Origin: Lactifluus volemus
Lineage: Eukaryota > Basidiomycota > Agaricomycetes > Russulales > Russulaceae
Assembly (NCBI GenBank): GCA_022376515.1
Contig: WTXI01000020.1
Span: 1 to 64,000, forward strand
Length of the DNA: 64,000 bases
Reading direction: 5' to 3'
Of the stretch, positions 58,598 to 64,000 are shown in pieces. A program made the position numbers and the translations under genes. Below the pieces are notes generated by a model. That model did not search any database, had not been told where the DNA came from, and saw nothing but the letters and a program-made list of their open reading frames with translations. Numbering within the stretch: the first letter of the stretch is position 1; the number at the start of each line of letters is the position of its first letter.

Positions 58598-58817
58598 GCA
58601 CCATCAAACCCAGCAGTCTGAAGAATGTATTTGCTACATAGAAGCGTATGTTCAATTCTCAAAAAACTGGCAAAAAAAGGTGTCCTGGCATACCTCTGAA
58701 CAGCGTCGGCGTCAGACATAATGGTTCTGTTAAAAAGAGGTTCTCTCGAGTTGTCGGAAAGAACTGGGGATGACCTAGATTAGGTAATCATTCTCCGCTT
58801 GTTGCCTTTCGACACCC

Positions 58818-60210
58818 ATGGACGCCCTCAAAGCTGAAATCGCCTCTAAACGCAAGGCTCTTGGCAATGAACCACAACGTCCAAAAAAATACATGCGAAG
58901 AGGAGAGATAGAACGTATGAAGGAAGAAGAGGAGCAGAAGGCTCGCGAGGAAGCAGCGAAAAAGGCAGAGGCAGGGAAAGCTGCTTTGGCCGAGGTGCGT
59001 CCCGCTATTCCCTCCAAGATAATGCTGAAAATATTGAGACGTCGCTGGAGTCTAGAATCCTGGAACTAGCCGTTCCGCATCTCTGGCACCCTCATTACCC
59101 AACGCTTCACGCTTGACCGCCTCTCCAGGTCCTGACGGCGCCGACGCACCTCCGTCAAATGCCGGCGTAGCCTTTAACATCTCCAACGAGGAGACGATAC
59201 GTCGATTACGTGCCAAAGGGCAGCCAATTCGGCTGTTCGGCGAATCTGACAAGGATCGCCGTCTGCGTCTGCGCGCGCTGGAACTCATCGAAGAGAAAGG
59301 CCATGAGCGCGTAGGTGGGCAGAACGATTTCCGGAAAGCCTTGGAGGATGTCGAGAGCGCGGAACGGTTGATGAAAGACCGCAACGCAAACTCGACGGCC
59401 GATGAAGGCAAGGGGAAGAAGAAGGAAGATTCTGCTTCGGGTGATGGCGAGATTGCTGTGCTTGACATGGCACTTATCAAGACGGATCCAGACAAGCTAT
59501 ACCCCATCATCTACTATGCTCTCAAGAGAGTACTCAAGGAATGGGGCGAAAGCATGGCTGAGCGACCCGGTAAGGTCTTGTTGGTCTTGCCCTCCTTTTT
59601 TCTTCGTTGACTCGAGTCCCAGAGCATGTAAAGAGGACGACTCAGGGAAAGCTTGCCGCTGCGACGCAGGTGCAGTCTGCACAATACCTCAAGCCGCTCT
59701 TCAAGTTGTTACGTTCTAGGGTGTGTTTTCCTTGTTCTCGATACTTGTTGTCCCCGGATACTTAATCATGGTCAAATTTAGTCCCTCCCGGACGATATGC
59801 TGCCACGTCTTGCAGAGATCGTGCACTATATGCAAAAGCGTCAGTATCAGCGAGCCAATGACGTTTATCTCCGTCTTTCTATTGGCAACGCGCCTTGGCC
59901 CATCGGAGTTACCATGGTTGGGTAAAGTCCACCTCTGAGATACCCCTAGTGATCGAACGGCTGATCTCTGTCTTTCTCTTCAATCCTATAGTATTCATGA
60001 GCGATCCGCGCGCGAAAAGATTTCTTCAGACCAGGTGGCTCACGTGTTGAATGATGAAGTCAGCCGAAAGTACATTCAGAGTTTGAAGCGGTGAGTCATC
60101 CCAGCCACATCGAACCATCATCATCATCACGCTGATTGCCGCTGAGCAGGCTTCTCACATTCTCACAGACCAAATATCCACCAGATGACGTGTCACAGCT
60201 CATGGGATGA
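58818..60210 (+). CDS. PRP18: Pre-mRNA splicing factor PRP18
   Basis: Exons are 58818..58994, 59056..59569, 59623..59720, 59782..59921, 59992..60090 and 60150..60210, 362 aa, phases consistent. The N-terminus is [17 protein letters not shown] with a charged coiled coil ([17 protein letters not shown]). The PRP4-like SFM motif region is [20 protein letters not shown] followed by [13 protein letters not shown]. The C-terminal Prp18 helical domain follows: [52 protein letters not shown] (the near-invariant loop of the family), [10 protein letters not shown], and [12 protein letters not shown]. It acts in the second step of splicing with Slu7, in the nucleus. Full length. Its promoter lies in the second copy of the tandem duplication. 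Confidence 0.93.
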
Positions 60211-60523
60211 TGATGATTGTCCCGTTTCGAATGATCAACTTCTCAGCTTCTTGCATCATCATCTTCATCATCATCGGTTCGAGGTTCGGTGCGGAAGTGT
60301 TGTGCGTGTTCAGTCCGATCAAAATCAAATCTTTTGATGCGACTATTTATGGTATGACACAACCTTACATCTACATGGTCCACCTGTCCCAAACCATCGT
60401 ACATTCCATCCGTTTTGAACTTACGTGCAAAATCAAGGTTTGTAAGTGTTTGCGGGACATAGCGTGCGCGCGCGCAATGTCCATCATTCGTGGTTCCATA
60501 GCTCCTATCTATGAGAATGAACA
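60211..60523. other. Convergent 3' region of PRP18 and JJJ1
   Basis: About 310 bp between converging stops. It contains a cat-rich simple-sequence patch (catcatcatcttcatcatcatcgg spread over 60256-60280) and no gene. Confidence 0.5.
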
Positions 60524-62993
60524 CTACCGCTTCATCTTCTTTCCCCTCTTATTTGATGCATCACTGTCACGTGGATCTGCGAGCGCATGACCCTCACGAT
60601 TGATATGTTCGAACAGCCTGGTTTTGCTCTCGAATGTCTCCCCACAAACGTTGCACTATTCAAGGGGTGATAAGCTAACGGTTGGCGTTTACGCAAAGAT
60701 GACCCAAAAAGGTGGGTTGAGTCAAAACCCGGAAGAATACGGGAAAGCAACAATGGGTCGCCACCTGTGACAGGGACAGACCCCCGGGGGGTACGGAATT
60801 GAATAGGATTTGAGTGAGGAAAAAAAACTCACAGCACAGCCGCTCTTCGCTTCTCCTTGCCGCGCTTTCTTGGCCGTCTCACGGGCTCTACGCTTCTCTC
60901 GCTTTGTCAGCTCCCCTTTTGTTGTGGTGGAACTTGCCATGCCGGCACCATCTTCCTCCCTCACGATATCACCACCATTCCCGTCGTGGTGAGACCGTGG
61001 CTCCTCCAAGGTTAGCGCCTCAAGGTTGTTGTCCTCGGAGAATACCAGGTCGTCAACGCTCTCCTCTTGAGGAGGGGAAGATCGCCTCGTTGCACCACCA
61101 CTCTGTGCTTCTTGGGACGTTTTGGGAAACGGAGGTGATGAAGTGGCCTTTTCTTTAGCTCGCTTTGGCCTACAAGGGCGGGCCGTGAATTCGTCACCTA
61201 CTGTGGTATCTTGCTCTTCTTTGGGCGTAGGTGCAGATGCTTCACGGTCAGGGGACACCTCCGGGGATTCTTTTTCCGTATAACCCTCGACTGTGGGACG
61301 GCCGCCGTCGTCCAGCGCCGTACCTTGTCCTCGGTCACCTTCCTCTTTCTCATGATCCGCATCAGCAAATTCTCCGTCATCCTGACAAATGTCCAGTTCC
61401 AGCTCTAGTTCCTCGTTTTGCATCTCACGTTTCAACTGCTCCACAGCGCGGAGGTGCTTCTTGCTCCGCTCGTGGCTGTTCCATGCAGCCTCACTCCTAA
61501 AAGTCTTGTTGCAAGCGATGCACTCCCACTCTTCGTCCTCGGCGCCTTCGGCTCGTGCCCATTCCAGGTCGGCAGCGGCGTCGCTTGGCTCGGCAACCTT
61601 TTGCCAGTCCTGGGCAACGAAGGTGCTTGTCGGCACCGTCTTTTTTGGGGTCGCCGTACCCGAAGAAGATGCTGGTGGTGCTGCTCCGGGTGACTGTGAT
61701 TGGCGTGCGAGATATGTCTTGTAGCGCGGATCACGCTTACGCACGAACATCACGAGGGTCTACCGACCGGGTTTCGGTCACTAAAACGCGACGACGGTCG
61801 ATCGGCGGTCAAACACATACATACCCTGACCGTTTCATTGTATTCCTTGCGAGCAGTATCTCTGGCCTTTTTATTATCCTTCTCCATCATCCTGGAACGA
61901 TATCGCGTGAGGAGGACCGTAAGCGAATCACATTCGACCGCCAGCCTGCCTACCTCCGTACCTGGCGGTCGGGTGCCTCTGAGACGTTCCACTGGTCGGA
62001 CCAGGCAAACTCTTTCTCCGTGGCGAAGTTGAGCCAGAAATTGTAGAACAGCCGCGCTGCCTCGGAGGGCCGATCTTTGGATGGAGCAATCCATCCCCAT
62101 GTTGAGTAGCCGAATGATGGAAATTCCACGTCGCTATAGTGCCGCTCTTCACTCGCTAGCCTATCGAATAGATTGCGATATATGGTGAAGAAGCCCTGGG
62201 GAGGTGGAGACAGAAATCAGGCGGGGGCCATAAATTTCCTTTGAGATCTAATGTCCGCACACTTTCCCCATCGTCAAAGCCTGACCATATCGAAGGATTC
62301 AAGAATGCTTGGATATGGCGGACCGTGAGCCCGCGATCGCGCGCACGCGAGGGAGCGGCGCCCTTCTTGATCTCATTGACGACCGTCTCTGCATCCGGTT
62401 CAGGGGCGAGGGCTGACCGATGAGAATCGTACCAGGCACGTTCCTAACGATAGTTTGTGCGTGTGGGGGGCGGGGAGGAAAGTAAAGGGAAAAAAAATGA
62501 GAATATAGATAACTCCTCGATCGTCAGATTTGCTCGCCTGTTCGTCGCTCAGCACCTAGAGAGTACCGAGTAGTCGTGTTTGATTAGCCGCAGTCGGCAT
62601 ACATACACATCCGATGCAATTATTTGTGATATAGGACGAAAAGTACGTGCCTCATACGCTTGTTGCAAAGCAGCGAAACGCCGGGTTGCACCTTCTAGAT
62701 CGTCATGATTTTTGTCCGGATGATGGATGAGCGCGAGTCGTCGGAAAGCACGCTGTCATGGATGAATGAATGGACTATCAGATAGTAGCCAAAAAAGAAT
62801 CATCATTGACGGAGCACGTTCCCTTTTTCCTCGCCAAAAAAAATAAAAATAAAATGGGAGCGAGACTCACCCTGATCTCATCGGCACTCGCGTTCTCTTC
62901 GACCTGGAGGATCGCGTAGTAATCCTGTGGAGTGGTATCGTCGTGGTCGTGGTCGTCGTTGTCAGGTTGCGATCTAGATTCGCGTGCACCCAT
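60524..62993 (-). CDS. JJJ1: J-protein JJJ1 / DNAJC21, ribosome biogenesis
   Basis: Exons are complement(60524..60655, 60833..61759, 61825..61891, 61954..62195, 62261..62443, 62538..62555, 62651..62752, 62871..62993), 597 aa. The J domain begins [18 protein letters not shown] and carries the HPD motif (LIHHPDKN) at about residues 52-54, followed by [17 protein letters not shown]. Then come [17 protein letters not shown] and [11 protein letters not shown], characteristic of the JJJ1 family, a basic coiled coil ([19 protein letters not shown]) and two C2H2 zinc fingers ([36 protein letters not shown]). In yeast Jjj1 works with Ssa Hsp70 to release Arx1 from pre-60S particles in the cytoplasm. 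The VLSDEQ exon is only 18 nt, and both introns around it appear to use GC donors. Divergent from TIM13, 376 bp between starts. Confidence 0.92.
62538..62555 (-). other. JJJ1: 18-nt microexon flanked by two GC-AG introns in JJJ1
   Basis: The exon codes VLSDEQ, needed for the conserved [16 protein letters not shown] block. Its upstream intron (62556-62650) has the donor GAG/GCACGT and its downstream intron (62444-62537) the donor CAG/GCGAGC. No GT donor in the right phase exists nearby. Confidence 0.75.
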
Positions 62994-63369
62994 GATAGCT
63001 GAGTTGCTCGGTCACCTCTGCACAGCGGAGGTAGAGAGTAGTCAAAGGAACAAGAAGGTTTTTTTTTTTTTTTCAATTTTTAACCCGCGGGTTACTCACC
63101 CACTCTGGAACTTCACGATGCTCGGGTCGGTCGTCTCGGTACTTTCGGGTGCTCAGAACCCAGGGGAGGGGGTGGGGACGCGAACGCGACGACTAAAATC
63201 CTTGACATCTCCGGCCCGACACTTCCTCCGATTGAATTCATCACGTGTCAGCGACTGCTTTAATCGAAAACGCTCGCTCCAACAAAACTCACTTCCAAAA
63301 ATCTTGCAACGAGAAGAAATTAAAGGAACAAAAAAAGCACGAGTTTCTAAAACAAAATACCCGCTTCCA
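62994..63369. promoter_or_regulatory. Shared divergent promoter of JJJ1 and TIM13
   Basis: This 376-bp region lies between two start codons on opposite strands and contains a 15-base T tract at about 63060-63074. No specific binding site can be named with confidence. Confidence 0.5.
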
Positions 63370-63855
63370 ATGTCGTCTATCTTCGGTGGAGGAGGCACCA
63401 GCTCAACTCCAGCCGAATTCTCCTCGTCCTCGACACTTCCCAAAGGTAAATGAATGGTCCACAAACCCCTCACCCCACCCCGGGGGGCTGAGGGGGTCAC
63501 GTTTCTGAGAGCTAACAAAAACCTTGATTTTTTTGACTCCCCATTTGTGGCGGAAAAGATCCCAATGCGCGCAAGGAGGCGGTCATGACGTCTGTTCGCA
63601 ATGAGCTCGCCCTCGCGAATGCTCAAGAACTTATCAACGTGCGTGACCCAAAAAAAGATACATGTATTCTTTTCCCTTACGTGTTTCACCTCCCTCCTCC
63701 TCCTCCAACCCGACGATTGACGATCATATACGACGTATCACACACACTCCTTCGTTCCGGTCGACACAATTTGCCCACAAAAACAGAAAACAAACGAGAA
63801 ATGCTACGCAAAGTGCGTGACCAAACCATCGACGTCACTATCTAGTTCCGAAGAG
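63370..63855 (+). CDS. TIM13: Mitochondrial intermembrane translocase TIM13, partial
   Basis: Visible exons are 63370..63445, 63559..63638 and 63787..63855, in phase. They read MSSIFGGGGTSSTPAEF, then DPNARKEAVMTSVRNELALA with NAQELIN, then KTNEKCYAKCVTKPSTSLSS ending SEE. KCYAKC is the first half of the twin CX3C motif of small Tim chaperones, and the following PxxSLSSSEE is typical of Tim13. A GTACGG donor follows at 63856, and the rest of the gene, with the second CX3C pair, lies beyond the window. With Tim8 it escorts hydrophobic precursors across the mitochondrial intermembrane space. Confidence 0.88.
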
Positions 63856-64000
63856 GTACGGCTTCTGATCCAATCCCCCATTTCCTTCCATTGCGTGTGC
63901 CAAACCCAATCCAAAAAATTAAATTAAATTCTATTTATTATCTTTCCGGTTTTAACTTACCTTTTCCTTTTTTTTTTTTTGCGCGCTCGGGACCAATGAT

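Larger units (their letters stand above)
55685..58817. repeat. Tandem duplication of the APL6-PRP18 intergenic region
   Basis: Unit 1 runs from about 55685 to 57266 and unit 2 from about 57267 to 58817. Each begins in APL6 exon 2 (gcgaattagcggtgaactat) and ends at the same string just before the PRP18 start (tttcgacaccc). Unit 2 therefore contains a fragment of APL6 exons 1-2, now with deletions (8 nt lost in exon 1), and a second copy of the divergent promoter. APL6 uses the promoter in unit 1, PRP18 the one in unit 2. The units differ by scattered substitutions and small indels. Confidence 0.85.

Noticed and set aside
60250..60290. CAT-rich simple repeat as a possible CRISPR or regulatory array
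   Set aside because: It is short, irregular simple sequence in a convergent 3' region; CRISPR arrays are not expected in fungi.

Overview
The window is nuclear DNA of a filamentous fungus, almost certainly an agaricomycete basidiomycete. The evidence is 50-70 nt introns with GT(A/G)NGT donors and CTAAC-like branch points, genes with up to 19 exons, a NACHT-ankyrin gene of the kind expanded in mushrooms, and a family of F-box proteins in local tandem array. The genus cannot be fixed from sequence alone. Exon boundaries were read by hand from splice signals and checked by reading phase; no search was run.

The left half (about 1-31.3 kb) is a duplication-rich region in which every recognisable gene lies on the minus strand. 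It holds six F-box genes of one family (1.0-3.1, 6.5-8.6, 9.9-13.3, 14.2-16.3, 20.1-22.1 and 25.4-27.7 kb), F-box relics, one reasonably complete ARID (BRIGHT) DNA-binding gene at 29.1-31.2 kb, partial ARID-gene copies, and repeated ankyrin-gene scraps. The F-box scaffold is conserved up to a fixed point (FINERxAAGHPV). After that point it carries one of three different C-termini: a Glu/Gln-rich coiled coil (two genes), the C-terminal part of an ARID gene (two genes), or an ARID domain itself (two genes). An 862-bp solo-LTR-like insertion can be defined exactly, because a paralogous empty site lies 6 kb away.

The right half (31.4-64 kb) is mostly ordinary conserved genes arranged in divergent pairs: a TMEM41/Tvp38-type VTT membrane protein with a Zn2Cys6 transcription factor; a CobW/ZNG1-type metal-chaperone GTPase with CWH43 (GPI-anchor remodelling); AP-3 beta adaptin (APL6) with splicing factor PRP18; and the J-protein JJJ1 with TIM13, which runs off the window. 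Two local duplications interrupt this. One is a repeated ankyrin 3' end with 1.6 kb of flank (38.5-40.7 and 43.9-45.9 kb) around a full NACHT-ankyrin gene. The other is a 1.55-kb tandem duplication of the whole APL6-PRP18 intergenic region.

The housekeeping genes serve unrelated pathways and do not form a cluster. The F-box/ARID array is the unusual part: it looks like a place where substrate-recognition scaffolds of ubiquitin ligases are repeatedly joined to new C-terminal modules, some in frame and apparently translatable, others already decaying.
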